NCBI GenBank assembly: GCA_023256475.1
Contig: JAGDXP010000024.1
Location: forward strand, 24,070 to 88,069
DNA: 64,000 bases
Origin: Thermoplasmata archaeon
GTDB taxonomy: Archaea; Thermoplasmatota; Thermoplasmata; Thermoplasmatales; GCA-001856825
Reading direction: 5' to 3'
In this document: one piece after another, positions 54,831 to 63,385 of the stretch
Layout of the letters: each line of letters opens with the position of its first letter
Position numbering within the stretch: position 1 is the first letter of the stretch
Made by a program: the position numbers and the translations under genes
The notes under the pieces: generated by a model
Databases searched by the model: none
Seen by the model: the letters and a program-made list of their open reading frames with translations, nothing else
Told to the model about the DNA's origin: nothing

Positions 54831-55808
54831 ATGGATTCAATTGTTGAACTCAGGAATGTAACCAAAATTTTTACCAATACGCAGGGAATAATAAAGAGAA
54901 AGAAGAGGACTGTTTACGCTCTACATGATGTTAATTTGTCTATAGGTGAGAAAGAGATACTTGGATTGATTGGGGAAAGCGGCTCTGGAAAGACAACTTT
55001 AGGCTTAGCTGTCTTAAAACTCTTGGACCTGGAAGGAGGTGAGATACTATTCAGGGGTAAGGATATTTTAAACATGAAAAAGAAGGAAACTTTCAGGTTC
55101 AGGGAAAAGACAGAAATGATATTCCAGGACCCTTATGGCTCTCTTAATCCGGTGCAATCAGTTTACAAAATAATATCTACACCTTACAAGGTTTTCAATA
55201 AAAATGCCAAGGAGAGAGATGTTATTGAAAGGGTAATTGATACGCTTGAAATGGTTGGATTAAATCCTCCGGAACAATATCTGGCAAAATATCCTAATCA
55301 ATTAAGCGGTGGCCAGAGGCAAAGGGTTGGTATAGCAAGAGCAATCATAACGAACCCTGAATTCTTAGTAGCAGATGAGCCTGTTTCCATGCTTGACGTA
55401 TCCCTTAGGGCAGATGTATTGAACATTCTGTTGGAACTAAGGGAAAAATTGGGATCTTCAATGTTGTTCATATCCCATGATATTGCTGTCACCCAATATG
55501 TTTCAGACAGGATAGCTGTAATGCATCTGGGACAAATTGTTGAAATTGCAGAGTCTACTGAACTAGTCAACAATCCCCTTCATCCATATACGCAGACCCT
55601 TATCAGCTCCATTCCCATACCGGACCCTGAAAGGAGATGGGATACTTCAGAGCCAAAGGTTCTGGCTGGAGAATACGTTAATGAAGGAAAGGATGAGTGC
55701 AGCTTTGCAAATAAATGCCCCTTTGTTATGGATAAGTGCAGGAGATCCAGGCCTAAGATGATAGAGAAGGGGAACAAGCACTATGTAGCCTGTTATCTCT
55801 ATGAATAA
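54831..55808 (+). CDS. ABC transporter ATP-binding protein (DppF type)
   Basis: A ~325-residue ATPase: Walker A GLIGESGSGKTT, Q-loop MIFQDPYGSLNPVQS, signature QLSGGQRQRVGIARA, Walker B LVADEPVSMLD, and C-terminal HPYTQTLISSIPIPDP followed by a Cys pair. ATG at 54831 (MDSIVELRNVTKIF), five bases after the upstream stop. Last gene of the importer operon; its 3' end overlaps the convergent NamZ gene by 10 bases. Confidence 0.92.
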   Translation: MDSIVELRNVTKIFTNTQGIIKRKKRTVYALHDVNLSIGEKEILGLIGESGSGKTTLGLAVLKLLDLEGGEILFRGKDILNMKKKETFRFREKTEMIFQDPYGSLNPVQSVYKIISTPYKVFNKNAKERDVIERVIDTLEMVGLNPPEQYLAKYPNQLSGGQRQRVGIARAIITNPEFLVADEPVSMLDVSLRADVLNILLELREKLGSSMLFISHDIAVTQYVSDRIAVMHLGQIVEIAESTELVNNPLHPYTQTLISSIPIPDPERRWDTSEPKVLAGEYVNEGKDECSFANKCPFVMDKCRRSRPKMIEKGNKHYVACYLYE

Positions 55809-56857
55809 ATCAAGAATTTCTTCCTGATTTCATTGAATTTTTCTATATCGTAATTCCATTTCTCTAAAATTTCCTCGTATTGCACTGATCCGCCAACATA
55901 ATCATAAATTATATTGTCTCCTAGCAGGATATCCATTTTCTTCTTGTTTATCTCCAATCTACCATAGGATTTCATTATATCAAATACCAGCCTGAATGGG
56001 TCATATTTTGACCTGTCCATTATGTGGATGTAAAAACCGTCAATTAACTCGCCCGAATACAGTGAATACATGGGTCTGAATTTAACATGTCTCAGCTTCA
56101 CCCCTTCAACACTTGTTTCCACTTTTTCCAAACCCGGAGCTCCGAATTGCATGAATGGGGATGGCGTTCCTCTTCCAACGGAAATATTCGTAGCTTCCAA
56201 TAGGCAAAATGCCTGATAATTTATAACTGATTCCACCGTGGGGAGGTGAAGGGAAAGAGGTACATAGAAGTTTAAGGCTTCATCATGTAACATTTTCCTT
56301 GCATAGCCTTCCATCCTCTCTACTGTAACTTCAGCATTTATTTTCCTGTTGAAAAACAATGCGATTTCACCAGGTGTCATTCCATATTTTATGGGAATGG
56401 TATCTATCCCGACGAAACTTAAATTGCTCTCTGGCAACAGAGGTCCGTAAATTTGATCTGCCCCTATTGGATTTGGCCTATCCAGTATAATCATCTCTAT
56501 CCCTTTCTTCTTTGCGCTTTCCATAACCAGCTTCATGGTAGATATATAAGTGAAATATCTTACCCCTGCATCCTCTATATCATACACTATGGCATCTATT
56601 TCATCCAGATCTTCATCTCTAGGTGATTTCAAGCTGCCATAAAGTGATCTTACTGGAATACCTTTAATGTGAGAATCACCTACGCTCTCCCCGTCCAGCA
56701 TGGTTCCATATAGGCCCTGTTCGGGGGTAAAAATTATGGAAATATTCTGCATTCTTTGGAAATTGTAAATTAAATGGGAATCAACGCCCGTTGCATTGGT
56801 TACCAGTGCAATTTTACCATATTTATTCCTAAATTTGTCAAGGCCCAGCCTTATCAT
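55799..56857 (-). CDS. namZ: Exo-beta-N-acetylmuramidase NamZ (DUF1343)
   Basis: NamZ removes terminal MurNAc (with or without peptide) from the non-reducing end of wall glycans. The sequence matches DUF1343 throughout: IALVTNATGVDSHL, FTPEQGLYGTMLDGESV, IVYDIEDAGVRYFTYISTM, ILDRPNPIGADQIYGPLL, KYGMTPGEIALFFN and EATNISVGRGTPSPFMQF. About 352 aa with no signal peptide, so it should be cytoplasmic, unlike the secreted bacterial form. It lies head to head with the AmiE-like gene, 37 bases apart, mirroring the namZ-amiE linkage of Bacillus. Confidence 0.9.
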   Translation of the reverse strand: MIRLGLDKFRNKYGKIALVTNATGVDSHLIYNFQRMQNISIIFTPEQGLYGTMLDGESVGDSHIKGIPVRSLYGSLKSPRDEDLDEIDAIVYDIEDAGVRYFTYISTMKLVMESAKKKGIEMIILDRPNPIGADQIYGPLLPESNLSFVGIDTIPIKYGMTPGEIALFFNRKINAEVTVERMEGYARKMLHDEALNFYVPLSLHLPTVESVINYQAFCLLEATNISVGRGTPSPFMQFGAPGLEKVETSVEGVKLRHVKFRPMYSLYSGELIDGFYIHIMDRSKYDPFRLVFDIMKSYGRLEINKKKMDILLGDNIIYDYVGGSVQYEEILEKWNYDIEKFNEIRKKFLIYS

Positions 56858-56867
56858 TTGAACAACC

Positions 56868-56877
56868 TTTTATATAA
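56868..56877 (+). promoter_or_regulatory. TATA box between namZ and the amiE-like gene
   Basis: TTTATATAAA, a perfect palindrome, is centred 22-23 bases before the amiE-like ATG at 56895, near the distance expected for a leaderless message. A second box, CATATAATG read on the minus strand near 56885-56895, is better placed for namZ. Both genes thus appear to start from overlapping divergent promoters. Confidence 0.5.
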
Positions 56878-56894
56878 ATCACCAATTGCATTAT

Positions 56895-57956
56895 ATGGAT
56901 TGCGATTCTAAAATCTTGAAAAATTACAGAATGGCAGCAATGGGGTATTCACTTCTGGTAAACTATAAGGGGGAAGAGGTTTTGAGTTGCTATGATGGAT
57001 CCATACCCGATTTAGGATTCAGATATACATCTCAAACGGTTTACGATCTTGCATCCCTGACTAAAGTTCTAGCTACCCTCCCACTGACCTTAATACTTCT
57101 GGATAGAGATGAAATTACCCTCAAAGATTCAATTTCTAGCCTCAACCTCTTCACGGAATTTAAAAACATAGGGAAATTGACAATTGAAAATTTACTAACC
57201 CATACATCTGGAATGATTCCTGACAAACCACTTTGGAAGATTGGCAAAGATAGATATTCTTACCTTAAAGGGATTGATGAAGAAGCTGAAAGAGCCATTC
57301 CCTACACACAGGAATGGTACTCTGACCTGAATTTTATTTTACTCGGTTTTGTTCTTGAGGAAATATATGGAAAGAGCCTTGATAGAGCATTCAGGGATGA
57401 AATCGCTCTGAAACTGGGACTTAAATATACAACTTTCAATCCTGATTTTGATAAATCCATTATTGCTCCAACAGAAAATACCCCGGACCGCGGCTTGGTA
57501 TGGGGGAAGGTGCATGACGAGAAGTCTTATTACATTGGCGGAATCGCAGGTCATGCCGGGCTTTTCAGCAATGCTGAGGAGATCTCAAAGCTTGTTTTTT
57601 CCATGATGGATGAAACACTATTTTCCCAATCAACTTTCCTTCTTTCCACAGAAAACAGAAATAAATATGTCGGCGGTATTTTTGGCCTCGGATGGATGAC
57701 AAAGACCGAAAGGCCCAACAACCCAAGCAAGTCATTTGACCTCTCGGGATTTTTTGGTGATTATACACCATTTGGGTCCATAGGCCATACAGGTTTCACA
57801 GGAACATCTCTATTGGTGGACCTTGAAAATGAGATTCAGGTTATACTACTTACTAACAGAGTTTATCCAACAAGGGAAAATGAAGGACACATAAGATTCA
57901 GGAGACTGGTACATAATTCAATCTACAGATCACTTGGGGTTGGACCCTTTCAGTAA
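56895..57956 (+). CDS. Beta-lactamase-fold serine hydrolase, probable N-acetylmuramoyl-L-alanine amidase (AmiE/YbbE-like)
   Basis: A ~353-residue class C beta-lactamase-fold enzyme: SxxK is SLTK (residues 54-57), the second motif is YSD in EWYSDLNFILLGFVLEE, and the third is HTG in SIGHTGFTGTSLLV. No signal peptide. In Bacillus subtilis a protein of this fold, AmiE/YbbE, cleaves the peptide from MurNAc and is encoded beside namZ and nagZ; the same neighbours occur here, which supports that role. A D-Ala peptidase or esterase cannot be excluded. ATG at 56895 is supported by the TATA box; TTG at 56886 is ignored. Confidence 0.75.
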   Translation: MDCDSKILKNYRMAAMGYSLLVNYKGEEVLSCYDGSIPDLGFRYTSQTVYDLASLTKVLATLPLTLILLDRDEITLKDSISSLNLFTEFKNIGKLTIENLLTHTSGMIPDKPLWKIGKDRYSYLKGIDEEAERAIPYTQEWYSDLNFILLGFVLEEIYGKSLDRAFRDEIALKLGLKYTTFNPDFDKSIIAPTENTPDRGLVWGKVHDEKSYYIGGIAGHAGLFSNAEEISKLVFSMMDETLFSQSTFLLSTENRNKYVGGIFGLGWMTKTERPNNPSKSFDLSGFFGDYTPFGSIGHTGFTGTSLLVDLENEIQVILLTNRVYPTRENEGHIRFRRLVHNSIYRSLGVGPFQ

Positions 57957-58748
57957 TTTCAAGGCCTCAGGTATATTATAGTTGACTTCTTCCAAAATTT
58001 TTTTAGCACTCTCTTCACTTGCCCCAGCCTTGTCCATGAGTATTCTGACAGCCCGATTCTTGAGCTTTTCGTTGTAGAATGCCTTCATGTGGGTCATAAC
58101 ATTTCCATCTGTCCTTCCCAGTTTTATCGCTATGGCAGTACTTATAATATTTAGGGTCATTTTCTGTGAAGTACCCGCTTTCATCCTGGTTGAGCCCTGG
58201 ATAACCTCCTCACCAGTATCCAGAATGATGCTGTCCTTGGAAATTTTAGTAACTTTAGAGTCCCTGTTGTTTGTAATTGATGCTGTATAAGCGCCAACAT
58301 AATTTCCGTACTCTATGGCTGCGATTACAAATGGAGTCCTTCCTGATGCTGTTATTCCGATTACAGCATCCTTTTTATTTAGGTCATAACTCTTTAGTTC
58401 TTCTACAGCTTTTTCCATGTTGTCTTCAGCACCTTCCTGGCTCCTGGCCAGTGCCTCCTTCCCGCCTGCCATCACATAATAGAAAATGTCGGTGATTCCA
58501 TAGGTTGGTTCAAGTTCTGCCACATCCTGTGCTGCAATCCTTCCACTGGTACCAGCACCTACATAGAAAACCCTTCCGCCCGCAACAACATTTTCATAAA
58601 TTGAATCTATAACTCTGGCAATGGATTCCTTTGCGCAACCAACAGCCTCATAAGCCCTAATGTCCTCAATATGGATTGTTTCAACCATTTTCAATGTATC
58701 CATCTTGTGAATTTCTCTTGTCCTTGTGTTGTTGTCTTCAGTCCCCAT
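57930..58748 (-). CDS. murQ: N-acetylmuramic acid 6-phosphate etherase
   Basis: MurQ splits the D-lactyl ether of MurNAc-6P to GlcNAc-6P and D-lactate. The 272-residue SIS protein has FYVGAGTSGRIAAQDVAELE, GGKEALARSQEGAEDNME, GITASGRTPFVIAAIEYGN and GEEVIQGSTRMKAGTSQKM, matching the bacterial family closely, plus a C-terminal helical UBA-like part. Last gene of a four-gene minus-strand operon; overlaps nagA by 11 bases. This is the defining enzyme of MurNAc catabolism. Confidence 0.95.
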   Translation of the reverse strand: MGTEDNNTRTREIHKMDTLKMVETIHIEDIRAYEAVGCAKESIARVIDSIYENVVAGGRVFYVGAGTSGRIAAQDVAELEPTYGITDIFYYVMAGGKEALARSQEGAEDNMEKAVEELKSYDLNKKDAVIGITASGRTPFVIAAIEYGNYVGAYTASITNNRDSKVTKISKDSIILDTGEEVIQGSTRMKAGTSQKMTLNIISTAIAIKLGRTDGNVMTHMKAFYNEKLKNRAVRILMDKAGASEESAKKILEEVNYNIPEALKLLKGSNPK

Positions 58749-59868
58749 CTATACCCTCAACCTCCCGATACCTATCGTCTCTAATTATTCCCTTCAAATT
58801 GAATTGCGAATCGAATACATTCATTCTACCATAATAATTGACATCAATGAGGCCATGCTTAATTCCCATTATCCTGGAGGGGTTCACAGTTAATGCACTC
58901 AGAAAATCCTCCGGTTTAAACCCTATGGAAATCATGTTCTTGAGAGCCTTATCTAGAGTAAGAGTGCTTCCCGCTATGGTGTCTGTGCCTTTGATCTTTG
59001 CCACACCGTTCCTGACTTCTACATCAAGTTCCCCAAGTTTGTATTCTCCATCGCCCATTGATGTGGCTGAAATGGAATCGGTTATCATCACTATATTTTC
59101 CAGTCTTTTGCATTTGAAAATCAGTTTTATTGTTTCTGGTGCTAGATGTACTAGATCTGTTATGACTTCAACATTTACATCATCAAGAACAAGAGCCTCC
59201 CCTACTAGGCCAGGATCTCTATGATGGAATGGTCTCATGGCATTAAACAGATGTGTTACATGTCTGGATCCGGCTTTAAAGCCTTCAACACATTTTTCTG
59301 TCTTACAGTCAGTATGACCAATGCTAAAGATTATTTTATCATGGAAAGATTCGATCATTTCTATTGCTCCGTCCAATTCAGGTGCTATATCAATAATTTT
59401 CAGTGCATCCCCATAATTTGATACCAAATCCTCAACAGGGAACTCGCGTGGTGGAATGAGGTTTTTAGGATTGTGAGCACCCTTCTTATTCATGGATATC
59501 AACGGGCCTTCCAATCTTCCACCAAGGATGCTTCCCCTGGGAATTGAATATTTTACATTTTTAAGAAAATTCTCTATCACTGGAATTGGTGCCGAGACAA
59601 TTGTGGGAACGAAAAATTGAACCCCGTGCTTTAACAGCAGCTTTTCCCATATCTTAAAATCGTCATATGTAGCTGTAAAGCTGTCTATCCCCATTATGCC
59701 GTGAGTGTGAATGTCCACAAATGAAGGGGTCAATATGGAATCACCAAAGTCTATGCAGTCATGGCATTCGTTGAATGATACATCGGCAATTCTATCCCCT
59801 TCAACTTGTATAACAAAATCCTCAATTATCTTTGTTCCAGAGTAACCTCTCCTGAAAAAATACTTCAT
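58738..59868 (-). CDS. nagA: N-acetylglucosamine-6-phosphate deacetylase
   Basis: Removes acetate from GlcNAc-6P to give GlcN-6P. A 376-residue amidohydrolase: metal motif PSFVDIHTHGIMGIDSF, GGRLEGPLISMNKKGAHNP, metal ligands in FSIGHTDCKT and HVTHLFNAMRPFHHRD, and the catalytic Asp in MITDSISATSMGDG. Overlaps murQ by 11 and the deaminase gene by four bases, so the three are one translation-coupled unit. Confidence 0.93.
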   Translation of the reverse strand: MKYFFRRGYSGTKIIEDFVIQVEGDRIADVSFNECHDCIDFGDSILTPSFVDIHTHGIMGIDSFTATYDDFKIWEKLLLKHGVQFFVPTIVSAPIPVIENFLKNVKYSIPRGSILGGRLEGPLISMNKKGAHNPKNLIPPREFPVEDLVSNYGDALKIIDIAPELDGAIEMIESFHDKIIFSIGHTDCKTEKCVEGFKAGSRHVTHLFNAMRPFHHRDPGLVGEALVLDDVNVEVITDLVHLAPETIKLIFKCKRLENIVMITDSISATSMGDGEYKLGELDVEVRNGVAKIKGTDTIAGSTLTLDKALKNMISIGFKPEDFLSALTVNPSRIMGIKHGLIDVNYYGRMNVFDSQFNLKGIIRDDRYREVEGIDGD

Positions 59869-60830
59869 TTAACCACCTTGGATAGCTTGGAGGGGCTATC
59901 CGGATTCATTCCCATGGAAATTGCATGGTAATAACTTAAGAGCTGCAGGGCCATGAGTTTTCCCAGATGAATATTGATCTCCTCCTTTGAATCTATAAAT
60001 ATTTCATTGGCAGGATCGTTTCCAACCACAATTGGATGGGCATCATATATTGCCACCTTTTTCTCTATTTCTGGGTTGGTGCTAAGCATTATTACGCTCC
60101 ACTCTGAGCTTAGTATCTGTATGGGGCCATGCAAAAACTCCCTCTCGGGGTAATGGTAGGTTATGGCTTCAGAAGTCTCCTGGAGCTTCAATGCCCCTTC
60201 CATGGCCAGCGGATAATTCATTCCCGTGCCAAGAAGTACAGCCTTATTTCCCATCTTTTCAGCAAAGAATTTTATGTTCTCATTTTCCAGAACTCCCTGC
60301 AAAACATCTTTAGAGTGATCAAACTCCCCTTTCTCCAAAATGGATAGAGATATCAAGGTCTGTGCGAAATGGCTCTTTGTTGCAGCGATCGACTTCTCCT
60401 CCCCTGCCCCACCATCGAAGTGTGCATCCGTCAATCTTGCAAGGCTGGAATTGGGATAATCAGTTATGGAGATTGTTTTGGAACCCGCACTTTTCAATAT
60501 TTCAGCAGCTCCGAGGATATCTGAACTTTCCCCCGAATGGCTGAACAATATGGATACATAATTGGAAAGGTCCAGACCTTTTAGATACCTTACTTCTGAA
60601 GACTGTATGGTATGAGAAAGCAGTCCCTTCCTCATCAATACATAATTTAGCAGAACTGATGCATTATAGCTTGTCCCACTCCCTGTAATAATGACCTTCT
60701 TATTCTTTACCATGGACCAAAGTTCGCTCCCTATGCCCCTATAATAATCCTTTTTCTGGGTTAACTTCAAATTTTCCTCAATCTCTTCCTGCATATGCAT
60801 CTTCAGATTCCCCCTTATTTTTTCCTCCAT
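59865..60830 (-). CDS. SIS-domain glucosamine-6-phosphate deaminase/isomerase (NagB-II/GlmD type)
   Basis: Two SIS domains in 321 aa (ITGSGTSYNASVLLNYVL and VLLGTGMNYPLAMEGALKLQ), ending PDSPSKLSKVVK like the GlmS isomerase tail, without a glutaminase domain. Such proteins deaminate GlcN-6P to Fru-6P, closing the pathway. The ATG at 60830 overlaps the amidase gene; the ATG at 60800 (MHMQEEIEENL) has a G-rich Shine-Dalgarno-like site 10 bases before it and may be the true start. Confidence 0.85.
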   Translation of the reverse strand: MEEKIRGNLKMHMQEEIEENLKLTQKKDYYRGIGSELWSMVKNKKVIITGSGTSYNASVLLNYVLMRKGLLSHTIQSSEVRYLKGLDLSNYVSILFSHSGESSDILGAAEILKSAGSKTISITDYPNSSLARLTDAHFDGGAGEEKSIAATKSHFAQTLISLSILEKGEFDHSKDVLQGVLENENIKFFAEKMGNKAVLLGTGMNYPLAMEGALKLQETSEAITYHYPEREFLHGPIQILSSEWSVIMLSTNPEIEKKVAIYDAHPIVVGNDPANEIFIDSKEEINIHLGKLMALQLLSYYHAISMGMNPDSPSKLSKVVK

Positions 60831-61996
60831 CTATTGTAAAGTATTATGGAGGCAACAACTATTATTATTGCTCCTCCTACAAAGTACATGATGATGTTGC
60901 TTCCTGAATTTTTCAATTTACTTGGAGAACCTATGGTATAGTTAGCATAGGCGGTTCCATTGGAGCCAGTGACGGAAAGAGAGACTGTGTAGCTTGAGTT
61001 TGATAGTGATGTGGTGAATACCTGATTTGTAGATACCAACTTACCATTTATCCGCCATTCATAGGTATAATTTCCAAATCCAATACCTCTGGGGAATGAT
61101 CCTACAAAAGTAATTTCCTTGTTGAAATTTATCTTCGAGCCAGTTATATTGACGCCATCCTGGAGTATTGTGATCCTTACTTCTTTCTTACTGTTGAAAG
61201 GGAATGTGGGAATGCTCAGGTAGATTGAAGATACATTCTCGCCATTGAGGGTTAAAACATTCAGAGGTCTTAATGTTCCATTGGGAGATGAGAGATAAAG
61301 TGTGGTTGAAATATTGTCGTCATAACCTGGCAAATAGCTCCATATGTCTGCGGGATCGGTCTGGACTACATCGTTGTTTCCAATGTAAAGCATCGCGTGC
61401 CCGTCCCCCACGCCTCCATCCATTACAACGTCCCCGGGCCATATGATGTATGACGGCAGTATTGAATCGTTTGTCACATAGAAAACTGCAGCGTGTGGAG
61501 ACCCCAAATAACTTGCTGGAATCGGCTGGTAGCCAATCAGACCTTCGATTGTGGAATTGGTGGAAATTATAGGGAGCACGTATCCTGCAAGCCAATCAGC
61601 TAACCTGTATACCCCAACAATTCCGTATGAACCCGGAAATCCGGAACCATAGTTCGTGAGGTTGTCACCAGGTGGATTTTGAGCTAAATATGTCAAACCT
61701 CCGGCTATTAAAGCTTCAGAAACAAAATGTGCACAATCTTCGGAATTGAAATAATCAAGATTTTTCTGCATAACCGAATAATTGAGACCCGATGGATAGT
61801 ATTCTTTGTGTAAGTATTGATCATGAACCATGAGTGCATATTCAATTGCTCTGGAAGAATTATAGTTGGGGATATAGGAATAAAGAACGTTGCTTGGACT
61901 TCTATTATCTAGATTTGTATAATAGGTTCCGTAAATTGAAAATCCTAAGACCATCATCATAGAAAAAACAATAATTATAGGTGTCCGCATCCGCAT
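60815..61996 (-). CDS. Secreted, membrane-anchored amidase (Amidase_6/NlpC-like), probable wall hydrolase
   Basis: A 393-residue secreted protein: N-terminal signal helix (IIIVFSMMMVLGFSIYGTYY), then a putative cysteine-amidase domain with nucleophile Cys88 in FNSEDCAHFVSEALIAGG and His200 in GDGHAMLYIGNND, matching PF12671-type amidases. A beta-rich domain follows (~240-350, PKD/Ig-like), then a C-terminal helix (NIIMYFVGGAIIIVVASII) and basic tail. As first gene of the nagB-nagA-murQ operon it probably cuts peptide bonds of bacterial wall outside the cell. The ATG at 61990 is an alternative start. Confidence 0.75.
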   Translation of the reverse strand: MRMRTPIIIVFSMMMVLGFSIYGTYYTNLDNRSPSNVLYSYIPNYNSSRAIEYALMVHDQYLHKEYYPSGLNYSVMQKNLDYFNSEDCAHFVSEALIAGGLTYLAQNPPGDNLTNYGSGFPGSYGIVGVYRLADWLAGYVLPIISTNSTIEGLIGYQPIPASYLGSPHAAVFYVTNDSILPSYIIWPGDVVMDGGVGDGHAMLYIGNNDVVQTDPADIWSYLPGYDDNISTTLYLSSPNGTLRPLNVLTLNGENVSSIYLSIPTFPFNSKKEVRITILQDGVNITGSKINFNKEITFVGSFPRGIGFGNYTYEWRINGKLVSTNQVFTTSLSNSSYTVSLSVTGSNGTAYANYTIGSPSKLKNSGSNIIMYFVGGAIIIVVASIILYNRWRKK

Positions 61997-62068
61997 ACAT
62001 TAGAAATATATAATTTGCTTATAACATTATCTTTTCTCTGAGTCTTATTATATGTATTGATTGAAGAA

Positions 62069-63385
62069 TCAATAGTAATGGAGTTCAATTGCATCTGTAT
62101 TCCCTCTTATAACTAATATCATTACCGCTATTAGCGCTGATGTCATCAATGTTAGATATAAGTAAGATACCATTATCATGCTATAAAAGTCTCCATAGAT
62201 TGTAAGAATAATCGTTGTTAACAGTATTATTGTTGACGCTAAAATTATTGAAATTCCAAGATTATTCTTTTCACCTAATACGTGTTTTAGGTAAGATACA
62301 TTTGAGACTATATGGACTGTAAGATAGAAAAGAGAAACTAAACCCGTTACTATTACAAATCCAGTAAAACCATTGTTATAAATGTATGAAATTATCAAAA
62401 TGGAAATGCTTATTATAAATGCAGATAGTATTGTATCTCTGCTCCTTAATTTGTGTAGAATTCTATCATTTCCCATCTTGGCGATGGCATTCCGCCATGA
62501 ATTCAAATAAGCAAGGCTGAGATTGATGGAACTCAATACAGAAAAAAATACAACTAGATAGAATGCAAAAGACCCAAAGCTTCTATTTATTATTTCTAAT
62601 ATTGCATAAGGGTTCGAAGCATAAATGTAAATGTTCATTCCAAGAAATTTAATTATGGAATATGCGGAAAAAACCATAAGGAAACCTGAAACCAGATAGG
62701 CATTTAATATTCCCTTAGGTACATTTTTCTTGCTGCCATTAACGTTTTCCGATATGAATAATGAGGATCCAAGGCCTGCAAACATCAGCAATGAATAAAG
62801 CATTGCCACCCAGAATCCCCAGGAATTAATTGGGGTACTTCTTATAGCTGGTATAGCACCTTGGCCTTCTATTGACATTATCAAATCCAGAATAATTAGA
62901 AATGAGATTTCTAGAAGAGTAAGATATTTCAGATAATTAATGGTAGAGTTAAATCCTCTGATTACAATTAAAACGGTTATTATTGAAATTAAAATTGTCA
63001 GAGGAAGTGCTGTTGAGATACCAAAGACAAAATCTAACAGGGTGAACTGGAACAGTGTGATGGAAGGAAAGGCCAATAGGCCATAAATAGAATATAACAA
63101 TGAGGTGAAAACTCCAGCTCTTTTTCCTAAGTAGATACCAGCTACTGTATAATAACCCCCATTGGTTGTAAGATGTTTCGAAACTTTATATGGCATATAA
63201 ATGTTTAAAACTGTTATTATAAAAGCCAGGATAGCTGCATAGAGTATATATTGGCCTATCAAACCAGCTATTACTGAAAAGAGGCCAATAACATTTAACA
63301 TAGGACCAACAGCAGCTAAGGACTGTGAAAACGGTTTTAGTACTTCTGACCAGCTGTCCTTCACTAGGGTGAATTTAAACGGCAT
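62069..63385 (-). CDS. APC-superfamily amino-acid permease
   Basis: A 438-residue polytopic carrier with about 12 helices, including LNVIGLFSVIAGLIGQYILY and YAAILAFIITVLNIYMPYKV near the N-terminus. It lacks the consensus residues needed to name a substrate. It lies 72 bases upstream of the amidase gene on the same strand; it could take up amino acids freed from wall peptides (D- or L-Ala, Glu, DAP), but it may have its own promoter. Confidence 0.75.
   Translation of the reverse strand: MPFKFTLVKDSWSEVLKPFSQSLAAVGPMLNVIGLFSVIAGLIGQYILYAAILAFIITVLNIYMPYKVSKHLTTNGGYYTVAGIYLGKRAGVFTSLLYSIYGLLAFPSITLFQFTLLDFVFGISTALPLTILISIITVLIVIRGFNSTINYLKYLTLLEISFLIILDLIMSIEGQGAIPAIRSTPINSWGFWVAMLYSLLMFAGLGSSLFISENVNGSKKNVPKGILNAYLVSGFLMVFSAYSIIKFLGMNIYIYASNPYAILEIINRSFGSFAFYLVVFFSVLSSINLSLAYLNSWRNAIAKMGNDRILHKLRSRDTILSAFIISISILIISYIYNNGFTGFVIVTGLVSLFYLTVHIVSNVSYLKHVLGEKNNLGISIILASTIILLTTIILTIYGDFYSMIMVSYLYLTLMTSALIAVMILVIRGNTDAIELHYY

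Noticed and set aside
56868..56877. One symmetric TATA box driving both namZ and the amiE-like gene
   Set aside because: The palindrome is only about 15 bases from the namZ ATG, too close for the archaeal 25-base rule; a second box near 56885-56895 suits namZ better.
40778..63385. The island as an archaeal cell-wall synthesis locus
   Set aside because: None of the Mur ligases, MraY, MurG or transpeptidases needed for synthesis is present; MurQ, NamZ, AnmK and NagA are all catabolic.
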